Part shown: piece by piece, positions 34,817 through 44,958 of the stretch
Layout of the letters: every line of letters starts with the position of its first letter
Numbering within the stretch: position 1 is the stretch's first letter
Assembly (NCBI GenBank): GCA_013823945.1
Contig: PNMZ01000008.1
Coordinates: 1 to 64,000, forward strand
Source of the DNA: a bacterium
Lineage (GTDB): Bacteria > Armatimonadota > Fimbriimonadia > Fimbriimonadales > Fimbriimonadaceae
DNA length: 64,000 nucleotides
Direction: 5' to 3'
Translations under genes and position numbers: made by a program
Notes under the pieces: generated by a model
The model's database searches: none
What the model was told of the DNA's origin: nothing
Seen by the model: only the letters and a program-made list of their open reading frames with translations

Positions 34817-35367
34817 GACTCTGCCTCCGGATATGCCGCCAAAAGCATCGCCTTGGCCTTCGCCGCCCCACTCTCTCCCATCAGCATCAACAATCGATCA
34901 TGCATCTCGCCTAAGTGCTCAATGTTCGCCCCACTCTCAATCACCTGACTCACCACCTTCGCCACCAAACCCTCTTCATCCCGCATATTCACCGCGTGAA
35001 CACTCAGAACTGCCCGATCCCCCTTCACTTCAAACTCAACTCCCAACCCCCGCAAAACGGATTCCAACTTCTCTCGCATCTCAGAAGCCACAACAAAACT
35101 CATCCCATCCGCCGCAAATTTCAAAAAGTCAAAACTAATCTCAGAATCATAAACTGGCTTCAAAACCTTGAGCCGCTCTTTCTGAACGTCACCCGACAAC
35201 CCCCCAATCCGCGCACTCGCAAACCCCGATCGAATCTCCACGCGATTCACACCCCGCGCTTTCTCAAACGCCGTCTCGTTCGCCACCAAAGGCACATCAA
35301 CCTCCGAAGCCAAATGCTTCCCAAATGGTTGATTCCCTAAATTCAAACTGCTCGGATCCTGCGCCAA
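34813..35367 (-). CDS. Stand-alone double ACT-domain protein, aspartokinase beta-subunit-like
   Basis: A 184-residue protein made of two ACT-like repeats and no kinase domain. Residues about 40-95 resemble the first regulatory ACT of aspartokinases (ASARIGGLSGDVQKERLKVL, ending in MSFVVAS). Residues about 110-180 resemble the second (RAVLSVHAVNMRDEEGLVA, SGANIEHLGEMHDRLLMLMG). The start is TTG at 35367 with AGGA upstream. It precedes lysC with a four-base overlap although lysC already has its own ACT pair. Probably a regulatory partner of the kinase; this is inference. Confidence 0.72.
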   Translation of the reverse strand: MAQDPSSLNLGNQPFGKHLASEVDVPLVANETAFEKARGVNRVEIRSGFASARIGGLSGDVQKERLKVLKPVYDSEISFDFLKFAADGMSFVVASEMREKLESVLRGLGVEFEVKGDRAVLSVHAVNMRDEEGLVAKVVSQVIESGANIEHLGEMHDRLLMLMGESGAAKAKAMLLAAYPEAES

Positions 35368-35445
35368 TATCTTGTCCTGCCGCTAACCATCGATTATACG
35401 GCTCCACGCCAAGAAGTCTCAGTCCAAACTAATTTCATGAGTGGA

Positions 35446-36393
35446 TTACGCCAAAATTTCGTTGCATCGTTCGAAAACTTCTGCCGGAATCTCTAAATCC
35501 GAAGCCCCTGCGTTCTCCTCAAGCTGTTTAACCGAAGTTGCTCCAACAATCACCGAACTCACATTCGACTGCCGCAAACACCAAGCCAAAGCCAACTGGC
35601 CAACCGTGCAACCTTGCTCCTTCGCCACTGGCCCCAACGCTTTCACCTTGGCCAAAACCGCCTCCGATAAGTCATTAGCCATGAACATATTGCTCGACTC
35701 GTCCGCCCCCCTCGAGCCCGCCGGAGGTGCCTTCTTCGGCTCATATTTCCCCGTCAAAACCCCTTGCGCTAACGGCGAAAACACCACCTGACCCAACCCG
35801 TACTGCTCACTCGCCGGGATCACCCGAGCCTCAATTTTCCGATCCAACATATTGTATCGGGGTTGATTACTCACCGGTAAACAGCAATTCAATTCCTTAG
35901 CCACATGGCACACCCGCGTAATCTGAGCCGAACTCCACTCACTCACCCCCCAATACATCACCTTCCCCTGCCGAATCAAATCATCAATCGCCCGAACTGT
36001 TTCCTCCATCGGCGTCTCTGGATCAAATCTATGAAACTGCATCAAATCAACATAATCCATCCGCAATCTCTTCAAAGAATGGTGAACCGATTCAAAAATA
36101 TGCTTTCGACCCAACCCCCGGTCGTTTACACCAGGCGTCATCGGGAAAAAGCACTTCGTCCCAATCACCAAATCATCCCGGCGTAACCCCTTCACCGCCT
36201 TGGCCAAGCTGATCTCCGCTTCGCCATTGTTGTAAACATCCGCAGTATCAAAAAAATTGATCCCCAAGTCAAACGCACCTTTCACAATCGCTTCGGTCTG
36301 ATCATCCTCCAACGAACGACCATGCGTCAACCAACCCCCCAAGCTCACAGTGCTCACCCGAATCCCCCACTTGCCCAATTTCCGATACTGCAT
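35446..36393 (-). CDS. Aldo/keto reductase
   Basis: A 315-residue TIM-barrel NADPH-dependent reductase of the potassium-channel beta-subunit-like group. Catalytic residues: Asp and Tyr in NFFDTADVYNNGEAE near 47-61, Lys in LVIGTKCFF, and a His (QFHRFDPETP). The phosphate-binding end VGATSVKQLEENAGA is intact. Substrates of this group are diverse carbonyl compounds; none can be assigned. A lone gene 52 bases after the M20 gene. Confidence 0.92.
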   Translation of the reverse strand: MQYRKLGKWGIRVSTVSLGGWLTHGRSLEDDQTEAIVKGAFDLGINFFDTADVYNNGEAEISLAKAVKGLRRDDLVIGTKCFFPMTPGVNDRGLGRKHIFESVHHSLKRLRMDYVDLMQFHRFDPETPMEETVRAIDDLIRQGKVMYWGVSEWSSAQITRVCHVAKELNCCLPVSNQPRYNMLDRKIEARVIPASEQYGLGQVVFSPLAQGVLTGKYEPKKAPPAGSRGADESSNMFMANDLSEAVLAKVKALGPVAKEQGCTVGQLALAWCLRQSNVSSVIVGATSVKQLEENAGASDLEIPAEVFERCNEILA

Positions 36394-36430
36394 AGGTTTA
36401 GGTTACCTAGCTCATCACAAGAAACTTCCT

Positions 36431-37621
36431 CTACATCCGCTCCAACGCCAACCGACTCATGATCTCCACACAATCCGGAATCACCGCATCATTAAAGTCA
36501 AACCGAGGCGTATGCACACTTGGCATCTCATCAACCCCCTCCGGTCGTAATCCAACAAAGTAAAACGCCGCTGGGATCCTCTCCCCATAAAAACTAAAAT
36601 CTTCGCCCCCCATCACCGGTGCCGAAAGCTCGGCGACCTTCCCCTCCCCGACTACCGCCGAAGCAACTCGCCGAACATCATCCGTTGCCCCCGCCTCATT
36701 TGCCGTCACCGGATACCCCTCCCGCCACTCGATCTCCACCCGGCACCCCATCGCCGCCCCAATCCCTTCACTAATCGCAAAAATCCGTTCCTTACCCAGA
36801 ACTCGGGTCTCGGGCAATAAAGTCCGCATCGTCCCCCGCAACTCCACTAATTCCGGAATCACATTAAACGCCGTCCCCCCGTGCACACTCGTCACGCTCA
36901 CCACAATTGCGTCCAAAGGATCAACATTCCGACTCCCAATCGATTGCAATGCCGTGACTATCTGCGCCGCCGTCACCACAGGATCAACCGTTGTGTGCGG
37001 AGCCGCCGCATGTCCCCCCTTTCCATGAATCTGAATGATAAATTGGTTCGTCGCCGCCATCATCGGCCCCACCTTCCACCGAACCTCACCCACCGGCTCC
37101 TCTGGCCAACCGTGCAAACCATAAATCACATCTGCCTTACCTCCCAAAACTTTCCCATCCAAAACCCCATCTTCACACATCGCTCGGCCCCCTGCCCCCC
37201 CTTCTTCCGCTGGTTGAAACACAAACAAAACATCATTTGGTCGCTCCGGTTCCTGCGCCAAAGCCCGCGCAACCCCGACCAAAATCGCCGTATGACCATC
37301 ATGCCCACAGGCATGCATTTTCCCCGGAGTCTCACTCGCATAAGGCAATCCCGTTTCCTCATGGATCGGCAAAGCATCCATATCCGCCCGCAAAGCCACT
37401 GTCTTCCCGCCCGGCTTCGTCGCAGGTAAGTACCCCAAAACCCCTGTCCCCTTTGCAAGCCCCGCCTTGAACTCAACTCCCGCCTTCGCCAACTCCGTTT
37501 GAACCCGCCCACTTGTCTGGACCTCCTCATACATCAATTCCGGACAACGGTGAATATCATGCCGCAATTCCGCCAAATACCCCGCATCACCATCAATCCG
37601 CTGCCGCAACATAACCACCAC
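36431..37621 (-). CDS. M20 family metallo-amidohydrolase (hippurate/IAA-amino-acid hydrolase type)
   Basis: A 396-residue cytoplasmic hydrolase that removes acyl groups from N-acylated amino acids or dipeptides. Metal-site motifs are present: ALRADMDALPIHEE near 76-89 and ACGHDGHTAILVG near 107, with the catalytic Glu pair in AEEGGAGG and the last His in VMGGEDFSFY near 335 (Glu). A dimerisation insert (GKGGHAAAPH) lies near 195. The exact substrate is unknown. Likely cotranscribed with the aldo/keto reductase gene downstream. Confidence 0.92.
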   Translation of the reverse strand: MVVMLRQRIDGDAGYLAELRHDIHRCPELMYEEVQTSGRVQTELAKAGVEFKAGLAKGTGVLGYLPATKPGGKTVALRADMDALPIHEETGLPYASETPGKMHACGHDGHTAILVGVARALAQEPERPNDVLFVFQPAEEGGAGGRAMCEDGVLDGKVLGGKADVIYGLHGWPEEPVGEVRWKVGPMMAATNQFIIQIHGKGGHAAAPHTTVDPVVTAAQIVTALQSIGSRNVDPLDAIVVSVTSVHGGTAFNVIPELVELRGTMRTLLPETRVLGKERIFAISEGIGAAMGCRVEIEWREGYPVTANEAGATDDVRRVASAVVGEGKVAELSAPVMGGEDFSFYGERIPAAFYFVGLRPEGVDEMPSVHTPRFDFNDAVIPDCVEIMSRLALERM

Positions 37622-37806
37622 TTAACCCCAACCGCCCCCCACAATACAACCAATCCCCTTGTGCCATTGGTGAAACAAGTGCATTTAAACCCTTCAATCA
37701 CGCCATTTCGGGATGGACCCAGAACCTCAGCCTGGCTAACCAAGGCGGAGCCAAGACATTGCAAGAAACTAAACTGTTACATCAATTAGCTTCAAAACGA
37801 GTCTTG

Positions 37807-37838
37807 AAAAAAATGGGGTCGGCATTTTGCCGACCCCA
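37807..37838 (-). terminator. Strong Rho-independent terminator after the NHL-type lipoprotein gene
   Basis: An 11-pair perfect stem (TGGGGTCGGCA and TGCCGACCCCA) with a three-base loop. On the - strand it is followed by seven T residues, 21 bases after the lipoprotein stop. Confidence 0.92.
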
Positions 37839-37858
37839 AGTCTTCGAGTAACAAGTTC

Positions 37859-40384
37859 CTACGGCACGAGCGGCTCAAGCGAATAGATTGCCGATCCTTG
37901 TCCAACGAAAAGCCGACCCGTAGCCCGGTTCACCGCCATGTGCCGAGGACTAAATGAAAAGCCCTGAACGAACCCATCACCTGAATAAGCGCCGCCAATC
38001 AGCACTGTTCGGATCTGACCGTTGCGAATTACTCGAATCCGCCCTCCATTGGAACTACAGTAAACTGAGTCACTGTTATCCACCGCGATGAAGCGCATTG
38101 CACTCAAAGTTCCTGCCGTGTCGTCATCGCCGAAGGTACCAGTTCCCGCATGCGTGGTGACGTCTCGGTTCAACGCGATCTTACGAATCCGAGCATTGCT
38201 CGAATCTCCAACGTACAAGTTACCAAGACGATCTAATGCAAGTCCCTGGATACTGCTACTGAACTGCGCCGATGTTCCGTTGAGATCAGCAAAGCCACTA
38301 GTTCCCGAACCCGCATACACCGACGAAACCCAATTTGTCGGTGTAAAGATGCTGCCACCCTGATGACGAATCACCTCAACTTCTGCCTGGCTAAAGCATG
38401 TTGCGAAAATTGTCCGTTCGTCTTCCGAAAGTGCGAGCCCGGCGACGTCAGAATATCGGGCGGTGTCCCCGTCTCCATCAACGTCGCCCGTCGAACCATC
38501 AACTGATCCCGCAATACGGATAAAAGTCCATGACCCTGGATTCATAATGTCACTAATGGAGTTTCGGATTCCCATATAGATGGTTGAACTCGTCGAAATC
38601 ACAATTGTCGTACCTTCTTTGTTGCACGCCAACCCACGAATGATACTTCCCGCAAAAACAACCGACTCTCCCGAGCCGTTAACACTGTTACCAGATGCTT
38701 GGGCTTTATTCGCAATTGTCCGCACCGTTCCATCCGGAGCAACAACCCTGACCGCTTGACCGTCCCCAAAGAAGACGTAATCTGTATCAGTCGCCGCAAT
38801 CGCATTACTACTGTTAATGCGAGCAGCACCTCCAACGCCATCAATTCTTACCCCTCCTGACGTTGCCGAACCAGCCAGCAAGCGCAAGAAGACTCCTCTC
38901 GCATTGTCATTTACTGATCCATCCAGCGGCACCGTACCGTTGGTTCCTCCCGTCACCGTCACAAAAAACGTCATCGAAGCACCAAACTGAACCGTAAACG
39001 CAACATCTTTGGTCGTTGTCTGACCCGCCGCAAGCGTTCCAAGTTCATAAATGCCCTGGTTGCTCGGCGTAAACTTCTCCGTATTCGTGAACACGGCCGG
39101 CTGGGTCGAAAAACCACCCAAGAAGTTCGGCAATACGATTCGCCGTACCCGGTGGTTCGTACTGTCGCACATGTAAACATTGCTCGATCCACTACTCATC
39201 AACTGAGGTCCATTGAACAGAGCATTGATCCCGTCATCAAAGCCCGCTGCTCCACCTAATGTTCCTTCAACCTGCCAGCTCGAAGCCTCAAATGGACTCG
39301 CTCCAGAACCCGTTCGCAAAACTGTTATAACGTTGGTACTGGAAGCAACCAGCACGCGGTTCTCACGAATCGTCGCCCCGGTCAAGTTCGGCGTAAGTGT
39401 CCGAATAACCGACTTCGTTCCCGAGCTCGGATCAATTAAGAAAACCTGTCCAGATCCAGAACTCGTTGCCACCAAAAGCGGACGCCCATCGATGGTTCCA
39501 AAACCAACCCCTAAACAAAGTGGAATTCCCGTTGCCAAAGTCGATACCGAAGGACTCGTATCCGGATTACTAATCGCTTTCACTTTGCCGTTGACATAAT
39601 CAGCGACATAGAGAATTCCCGTATCAGGATTACTCGTCAAACCAATCGGAGTATTGAACCGAGCATTCGCCCCCGATCCATCCGCATCGCCCGGACTCCC
39701 ATTTCCAGCAACAACATTCCCTTGTTTCCCATCCTTCCGCAACCGAATAATCCGGTGAGAACCTGTCTCACAGAAGTAAAGAAAATCTGAACCGGGATTT
39801 CCAGTTATTCCCCGAGGTGAATTGTACAGGGTGTTCAACGTCGAAACCGAACCGTTCCGAACTGACCGAATCGCTCCATCAACCCCCTGACTAATAAACA
39901 TCGTTCCATCAACATCCTCCCAAACCCCACTCGGCGAACCAACCGCCGCCGAAGCAACCGAACCATCAGTTCTGGCCCCCGCACCGATCCCTGCCTCCGT
40001 ACTCGCTGTCAAACCCGGAGATGCCGCTCCAATCAAAAATCGTAGACCTCCATTTGCGCCAAAATCAACCTGAGAATTGTTCTTAAAGGACAAGCGAAGT
40101 GTACGGGCCGATGTGGAACTTCCCGTAACCCGAAAAACTTCTGCACTGCTCACCCCAATCGCCCCCGACCCAAAAACCGCCCGTGAAGTCGCCCCCAACG
40201 GCGTAATTTCCGTTTGACCAGTTTCCAAATTCACCGTCACCTTCGCCGTCGCACCCTGGGAATTGGAGTTATCCGAAAATGTCGGTACACCCCCACCACC
40301 AATCTCGGCCCCGCCACCCCCGCCGCAACCACTCATCAAAAGGCCAAGACCAATCGCCGGAAGGAACACATGCTTCATCCTCAT
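37859..40384 (-). CDS. Large lipoprotein with NHL-like repeats
   Basis: An 841-residue protein with a lipobox (LLMSGC, Cys20) followed by a run of Gly, so it should be lipid-anchored at an outer or inner membrane. The mature chain has many NHL/beta-propeller-like units (GNPGSDFLYFCETGSHRIIRL, DSSNARIRKIALNRDVTTHAGTGTFG in pieces), with DSTNHRVRRIVLPN-type repeats around 205-260, 410 and 690-790. A different, Ig-like segment lies near 455-515. NHL propellers bind proteins or ligands; the role here is unknown. Base use is less skewed than that of the neighbours. Terminator follows. Confidence 0.8.
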   Translation of the reverse strand: MRMKHVFLPAIGLGLLMSGCGGGGGAEIGGGGVPTFSDNSNSQGATAKVTVNLETGQTEITPLGATSRAVFGSGAIGVSSAEVFRVTGSSTSARTLRLSFKNNSQVDFGANGGLRFLIGAASPGLTASTEAGIGAGARTDGSVASAAVGSPSGVWEDVDGTMFISQGVDGAIRSVRNGSVSTLNTLYNSPRGITGNPGSDFLYFCETGSHRIIRLRKDGKQGNVVAGNGSPGDADGSGANARFNTPIGLTSNPDTGILYVADYVNGKVKAISNPDTSPSVSTLATGIPLCLGVGFGTIDGRPLLVATSSGSGQVFLIDPSSGTKSVIRTLTPNLTGATIRENRVLVASSTNVITVLRTGSGASPFEASSWQVEGTLGGAAGFDDGINALFNGPQLMSSGSSNVYMCDSTNHRVRRIVLPNFLGGFSTQPAVFTNTEKFTPSNQGIYELGTLAAGQTTTKDVAFTVQFGASMTFFVTVTGGTNGTVPLDGSVNDNARGVFLRLLAGSATSGGVRIDGVGGAARINSSNAIAATDTDYVFFGDGQAVRVVAPDGTVRTIANKAQASGNSVNGSGESVVFAGSIIRGLACNKEGTTIVISTSSTIYMGIRNSISDIMNPGSWTFIRIAGSVDGSTGDVDGDGDTARYSDVAGLALSEDERTIFATCFSQAEVEVIRHQGGSIFTPTNWVSSVYAGSGTSGFADLNGTSAQFSSSIQGLALDRLGNLYVGDSSNARIRKIALNRDVTTHAGTGTFGDDDTAGTLSAMRFIAVDNSDSVYCSSNGGRIRVIRNGQIRTVLIGGAYSGDGFVQGFSFSPRHMAVNRATGRLFVGQGSAIYSLEPLVP

Positions 40385-40502
40385 CGTATAAGGAACGTTA
40401 CCTGGGAAAATTACCGAATGAGTAAATATATTTTTCTAACCCTGACCAATGTTAACACCATGTCCGACCCAGACTAGCGAAACCCCCAAACCCCTCAAAA
40501 AA

Positions 40503-41837
40503 TCACCGCCTCTTCCGCAACAACTCCACCGCACTCGCCCCCTCCAATCCCAACCTGACCTCACCCGAAACCTCCAACTCCCGAACCGTCCGCCACCGAC
40601 CGTCAAACCGCCCGATCACCCGATAATCCCCCGCCTCTTTAACCCGTCCCACCCATTCCGACCCCGACTTCCGCAAAACCACCGGTGCCGGACGCCAACC
40701 CGCACCAAACCGAGGATGCGGAGCATGACCATTCCGCTTCACATCATAAATCGCCGCCACCTCCTTCGGAAACACATCCAAAACCCCCCGGCTAAACCAC
40801 CAACAATGCCCGCCCGCCGCCGTCTCCCGCACCAAATCCACATGCGGAGCAATCTCCTCCGGCTTCAAATCCGGCCCATCCCCCACCATCCGAATCCCCG
40901 CAATCAAGTCCTTCTTCCGATCACCCATAAACCCCACCTGCTGAACCCAATCCCGCGCAAACGCACCGTAATTCATCCGGTAAACCTGCGGAATGTATTC
41001 ATCCCAAGTCGGCCCGTCCGTCCAACGTGACCAGCTCGGCCAATCAATCAAATAATTCTCCAATGCCCAAGGGTGCGGCCCCGGCGAAAGCGATATCATG
41101 AAGTTCGGCCCCGCCGCCTCTCGAATCTCCCGCACAAACCGCTTCGAAAACGCCTCAACTTTCTGCTTGCGCCACTCAACCCACTCCGAATCCAGATGGT
41201 CAAGCGGTGGCCGCCGACCTCCGTGCTCCGAAGCATACAGATTCTGCGTGAACTCGTCGTACCCCATGTCTATGTATGGCCACACAATCCGATCATCCAA
41301 CTGAATCCCATCTAAGTCGTACCTTTTGATTGCATCTTTAACAATTCCAAGCAATAATTCTTGCGCGTCGGGATGCAATGGATTGAGCCAAACAAACCCA
41401 TTCTTCGCAATTTCATTCCCATTTTTGTCCAAACTCAGCCAGTCTTTCCGCGCCTGCAACTCGTTCTTTGTCCCCTGATGCGCCGCCATAAATCCATATT
41501 CAAGCCATCCAACATATACTAATCCGTTTCGATGAGCTTCAACCATCGTCTCCTCCAGCAAATCACGCTGAATCGCCGGGCCACCCGGCGAAGGGTTCAC
41601 CCGCATCTCCACTCCCACCGCCCGCTTCATCGTCTCACTCGGAAACTCCGTGTACCCATTCTTCCAAACCTCCACATAAACCGTGTTCAAACCCATCTCC
41701 CGCAAGGTCCTCATTGTCCGCGCCGTCCGCTCCGGCGAACTAATCGCTTCATTCGCGGTCGTCGTAAGCCATGTCCCCCGCACTTCCGCCGTAGCTGAAC
41801 CAAATAGCAATCCTGCCACCACTGAGCTCACAATCAC
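40503..41837 (-). CDS. Glycosyl-hydrolase-like 10 (GHL10 / DUF187) family protein
   Basis: A 444-residue exported protein, signal peptide 1-18. The barrel domain shows VRGTWLTTTANEAISS near 19 and MRTLREMGLNTVYVEVW near 42, both typical of the GHL10 family of putative glycosidases (FenI-like). Later LDGIQLDDRIVWP carries an Asp pair at the expected position of a catalytic site. The C-terminus has a beta domain. Substrate unknown. It is divergent from the NlpC/P60-like gene at 41911. Confidence 0.85.
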   Translation of the reverse strand: MIVSSVVAGLLFGSATAEVRGTWLTTTANEAISSPERTARTMRTLREMGLNTVYVEVWKNGYTEFPSETMKRAVGVEMRVNPSPGGPAIQRDLLEETMVEAHRNGLVYVGWLEYGFMAAHQGTKNELQARKDWLSLDKNGNEIAKNGFVWLNPLHPDAQELLLGIVKDAIKRYDLDGIQLDDRIVWPYIDMGYDEFTQNLYASEHGGRRPPLDHLDSEWVEWRKQKVEAFSKRFVREIREAAGPNFMISLSPGPHPWALENYLIDWPSWSRWTDGPTWDEYIPQVYRMNYGAFARDWVQQVGFMGDRKKDLIAGIRMVGDGPDLKPEEIAPHVDLVRETAAGGHCWWFSRGVLDVFPKEVAAIYDVKRNGHAPHPRFGAGWRPAPVVLRKSGSEWVGRVKEAGDYRVIGRFDGRWRTVRELEVSGEVRLGLEGASAVELLRKRR

Positions 41838-41910
41838 ACTTAATCAAACGACTCAATCGTCACCCGCGATTCAAAGCAACTCCATCTTTCGCTCGAACGT
41901 CAGAAAGAAA

Positions 41911-42558
41911 ATGGCCACCAAGCCAAATCGCAAAAAAATAATCAAAGTCGTTTTCTTTCTCACAGCATTAGCGCCACTCGCTGTTTTTAGTCATATCGTC
42001 GTCCTCCACCATTTCAAAACTCTTCCCCTCAAACCATCACCTGCCCCAAAAACCGCGCTCATAATCCATCCTGAACTCATCTACCCCATCCACCAATATC
42101 AAAAACTCGGTAGCCGTTACAAGTGGGGCACCAACGACTGCAGCACCTTCGTCACCGATTACCTCCGGGCCTCCGGAAAACCGACTTTCAAACGCCTGGT
42201 GACCGCTGACCTCTACGACTCCAGAACCATGCGAATGCAAGGATTTGCCGAAACCTCGGAAGAAAAACTTCGACCCGGCGACATCATTGTCTTTCGCTAC
42301 ACTGGCCGATACAACACCATGCAGGGCCACGTCGGAATAGTGATTGATTCAGGCCGCGACAACCAAGTAATCCATAACTCACTTACCCATCGCGGACTCA
42401 AAGTCGAATCCGTCTCCTCCTTCCTCAATGTCGCCCATCGAGTCGCCGACCGACGAGGTGACGGCAAGATGGTCAAATTTTTCACCCGATCTGATTACGC
42501 CGTATGGGAGATCGGCTACAAGCATCGCAAAAGCAAAGCAACCGCTACCAATTCTTAA
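41911..42558 (+). CDS. NlpC/P60-like cysteine peptidase or amidase
   Basis: A 215-residue protein whose first 30 residues contain a membrane segment (VVFFLTALAPLAVFSHIVVL). The catalytic Cys is in WGTNDCSTFVTDYL (about residue 75), a His in QGHVGIVID and a second His in QVIHNSL, the usual triad of this fold. It probably cuts peptidoglycan stem peptides at the cell surface. The frame is open further upstream to 41683, but the inner ATG is the only start consistent with a membrane signal; the upstream part is antisense to the GHL10 gene. Confidence 0.82.
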   Translation: MATKPNRKKIIKVVFFLTALAPLAVFSHIVVLHHFKTLPLKPSPAPKTALIIHPELIYPIHQYQKLGSRYKWGTNDCSTFVTDYLRASGKPTFKRLVTADLYDSRTMRMQGFAETSEEKLRPGDIIVFRYTGRYNTMQGHVGIVIDSGRDNQVIHNSLTHRGLKVESVSSFLNVAHRVADRRGDGKMVKFFTRSDYAVWEIGYKHRKSKATATNS

Positions 42559-42583
42559 CAATCGAAGAGGGTAGCCTCGCCAT

Positions 42584-43936
42584 ATGCGGCTGACCCTCTC
42601 CCTATCAACTCTCGCTTTCGCCTCCTTATCGCTCGCCCAATCACATCCCCTTCTCAGCAGTGGCCCCATGCTCGGCTACAGCGAAATGACCGAAGCATCC
42701 ATATGGGTTCAAACCACTCAAAAAGCCACCGTACAAATCATCTACAAACCCAAGAATTCTGAAACGTGGCTCAAGTCAAATCCAACTCCCACTACAACCG
42801 ATAACATAGCAACCGTCATCCTCCCAAACCTTCCCACCGGAACGAAGTTCGACTACAAACTAACGATCAATGATCAGGAAATCAAAAGGAATTACCCCCT
42901 CGAATTCCAGACCCAACCCCACTGGCGATGGGCATCCAATCCCCCGCTCCCCCCGCAACTCAAAATTGGACTAGGTTCGTGCGCCTATTTTAACGAATCA
43001 CGACCCGGATTCGACCGACCTGGAACACCCTACGGCGGTGACTATGAAATCTTTGATGCCCTCCACAAAACCCGACCTGATCTTATGCTCTGGCTCGGAG
43101 ACAACTTCTACCACCGAGAAATGGACTGGCTGACCGAACAAGCCATGCGCTACCGGTGGCGAACCGACCGCGCTCACCCCAGCATCCAACCCCTCCTCGC
43201 GTCTACCAACAACTACGCCACTTGGGACGACCACGATTACGGCCCAAACAACTCCGATACCAGCTTCCGCCTCAAAGACATTAGCCTTCAACTCCACAAA
43301 GAGTATTGGCCACAAGTCGTTTACGGCACCCCCGAAACCAAAGGCGTTTTCACCCGGTTCGAGTGGGGCGACGTCGAATTCTTTATGCTGGATAACCGCT
43401 ACCATCGCACTCCAAACGACTACCCCGGTGGCCCTGCAAAAACTATGCTCGGGAAAGGCCAACTCGAGTGGCTCAAACAATCCCTCATCAACAGCGATAA
43501 AACATTCAAAATCATCGCATGCGGCGGGCAGATGATCAACCCTCTCGTCCTGTTTGAAGCCTTCGGACAATTCCCTACCGAACAAAAAGAACTGTTCGAC
43601 TTTATTGCCCAAAACAATATCTCTGGGATCATGTTCCTCTCCGGCGACCGTCATCATACCGAACTGCTCAAAGTTCAATGGCCCGGCGCATCCTATCCCT
43701 GGGTGGAATACACCTCCAGTCCCCTTGGATCAGGCACCGGAACCCGCCCAAACGAACAGAATAATCCCGCCCGTGTCCCCGGAACCCTCGTCACCGAAAA
43801 GCGCAACTTCGGCCTCATTCAAGTCTCTGGCCCCTGGCGAGACCGCAAACTCACCCTTACTGCCCATGACAAAGACGGAGCCGAGCTTTGGAAGCACGAA
43901 GTCAAAGAATCCGAAATGAGAGCTCCCCGTAATTAG
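42584..43936 (+). CDS. Alkaline phosphatase D family phosphoesterase
   Basis: A 450-residue exported metallophosphoesterase of the PhoD group: signal peptide 1-19, an N-terminal fibronectin-like beta domain, then the phosphatase core with GLGSCAYF, LMLWLGDNFYHRE, YATWDDHDYGPNN and FLSGDRHHTEL metal-binding motifs. PhoD enzymes act on phosphodiesters and monoesters to release phosphate. The ATG follows GAGGG closely enough to be a ribosome site. It ends in a bidirectional terminator shared with the convergent PEP-CTERM gene. Confidence 0.93.
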   Translation: MRLTLSLSTLAFASLSLAQSHPLLSSGPMLGYSEMTEASIWVQTTQKATVQIIYKPKNSETWLKSNPTPTTTDNIATVILPNLPTGTKFDYKLTINDQEIKRNYPLEFQTQPHWRWASNPPLPPQLKIGLGSCAYFNESRPGFDRPGTPYGGDYEIFDALHKTRPDLMLWLGDNFYHREMDWLTEQAMRYRWRTDRAHPSIQPLLASTNNYATWDDHDYGPNNSDTSFRLKDISLQLHKEYWPQVVYGTPETKGVFTRFEWGDVEFFMLDNRYHRTPNDYPGGPAKTMLGKGQLEWLKQSLINSDKTFKIIACGGQMINPLVLFEAFGQFPTEQKELFDFIAQNNISGIMFLSGDRHHTELLKVQWPGASYPWVEYTSSPLGSGTGTRPNEQNNPARVPGTLVTEKRNFGLIQVSGPWRDRKLTLTAHDKDGAELWKHEVKESEMRAPRN

Positions 43937-43949
43937 TTGGAGCACGAAA

Positions 43950-43982
43950 AAGGGTCTGACTCTCACCCGAGAATCAGACCCT
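43950..43982. terminator. Bidirectional terminator between convergent genes
   Basis: AAGGGTCTGA (43950-43959) pairs perfectly with TCAGACCCTT (43973-43982) across a short loop. A-rich and T-rich flanks on either side let it serve both the PhoD gene and the convergent PEP-CTERM gene. Confidence 0.8.
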
Positions 43983-43993
43983 TAAACTCAAGT

Positions 43994-44794
43994 TTAGTTC
44001 TTTCGATTTCGACGAGCAATGGCAGCCGCCGCAAGACCAACTAACACCATGGTTGCTGGTTCTGGGACAGCCTCAATCGAGCTCGATGCAACTCCGAGGG
44101 CAAGTGCGTTTTCTGCCGACATCGCTCCACCATAGATTGCCAAATTGGCAAGCCTTGCGCGGGAAGCCATTTCAGCGCTATCGTCCGCCAAAATCAAAAC
44201 TGTCGGATCAAGCGAATGCCGACCATCGACTCCACCCAGGGTTTGAGTCCGAGCGAGAGAACCGTTCAAGTAGGTATTGATTGTTGATGTAGTCAAATCA
44301 ACTGACAAGATAATGCGATTCCATTGATCGCGAACAACTGGCGTACCAACATAGTTGCTGCTCACTCCGAATCGTGAATCGGTATTACGAATCCAATAGT
44401 CACCATCGTTGGTATTTGACGTATTTGTCTGGTAAAGCGAAACCCACTCATTGAGGGCCGGCAATTCAATATCCATCAAAATGGAATATTGATTGACAAA
44501 CGAGCCCCCACCATTTGCGGAAATCAAGTGGCTGACAACCAAAAAGTCGAACTGATTCAACGACAGAACGGTATCCATCGAACCATCGGCGAGAACAACC
44601 CCTGAATTGAAAGTCGCTGAAGCAGCGGAACCAAGACCGGACACTCCACCAGTATTCCGAAGCTGTGCGGCATTTCCGCCTCCAGCTACTTCCAACGTGT
44701 TGTTGAAATCATAGTGAACCGTCGGGTTAAGGAACTGAGCTTGACTAATCGAAGCGAGCGCGATCGCACCCATGAGCACAATGTTGTTTTTCAT
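43994..44794 (-). CDS. PEP-CTERM protein with LamG-like domain
   Basis: A 266-residue exported protein: signal peptide 1-19 (ending ISQAQ), a beta-sandwich body that reads like a concanavalin/LamG domain (HYDFNNTLEVAGGGN, SLDPTVLILADDS) and a C-terminal VPEPATM sorting signal followed by a hydrophobic helix and ARRNRKN. It should be processed by an exosortase-type enzyme and go to the extracellular matrix. Second PEP-CTERM protein in the window, unrelated in its body to the first. Confidence 0.9.
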   Translation of the reverse strand: MKNNIVLMGAIALASISQAQFLNPTVHYDFNNTLEVAGGGNAAQLRNTGGVSGLGSAASATFNSGVVLADGSMDTVLSLNQFDFLVVSHLISANGGGSFVNQYSILMDIELPALNEWVSLYQTNTSNTNDGDYWIRNTDSRFGVSSNYVGTPVVRDQWNRIILSVDLTTSTINTYLNGSLARTQTLGGVDGRHSLDPTVLILADDSAEMASRARLANLAIYGGAMSAENALALGVASSSIEAVPEPATMVLVGLAAAAIARRNRKN

Positions 44795-44958
44795 TTTTTC
44801 TCCAAAGCATTTGAAGCTGATTCCAACGAATCAGATCGAGCTCAGGATTTCAAACAAGCATCAACTAACGGTTAACCATAGTTCTTTGGGCTAGAAGCTT
44901 AATTCTCCGCTAACAAAGCCCGGCCGTCAATTCCGTGTGATAATCTGTCTAACACTAG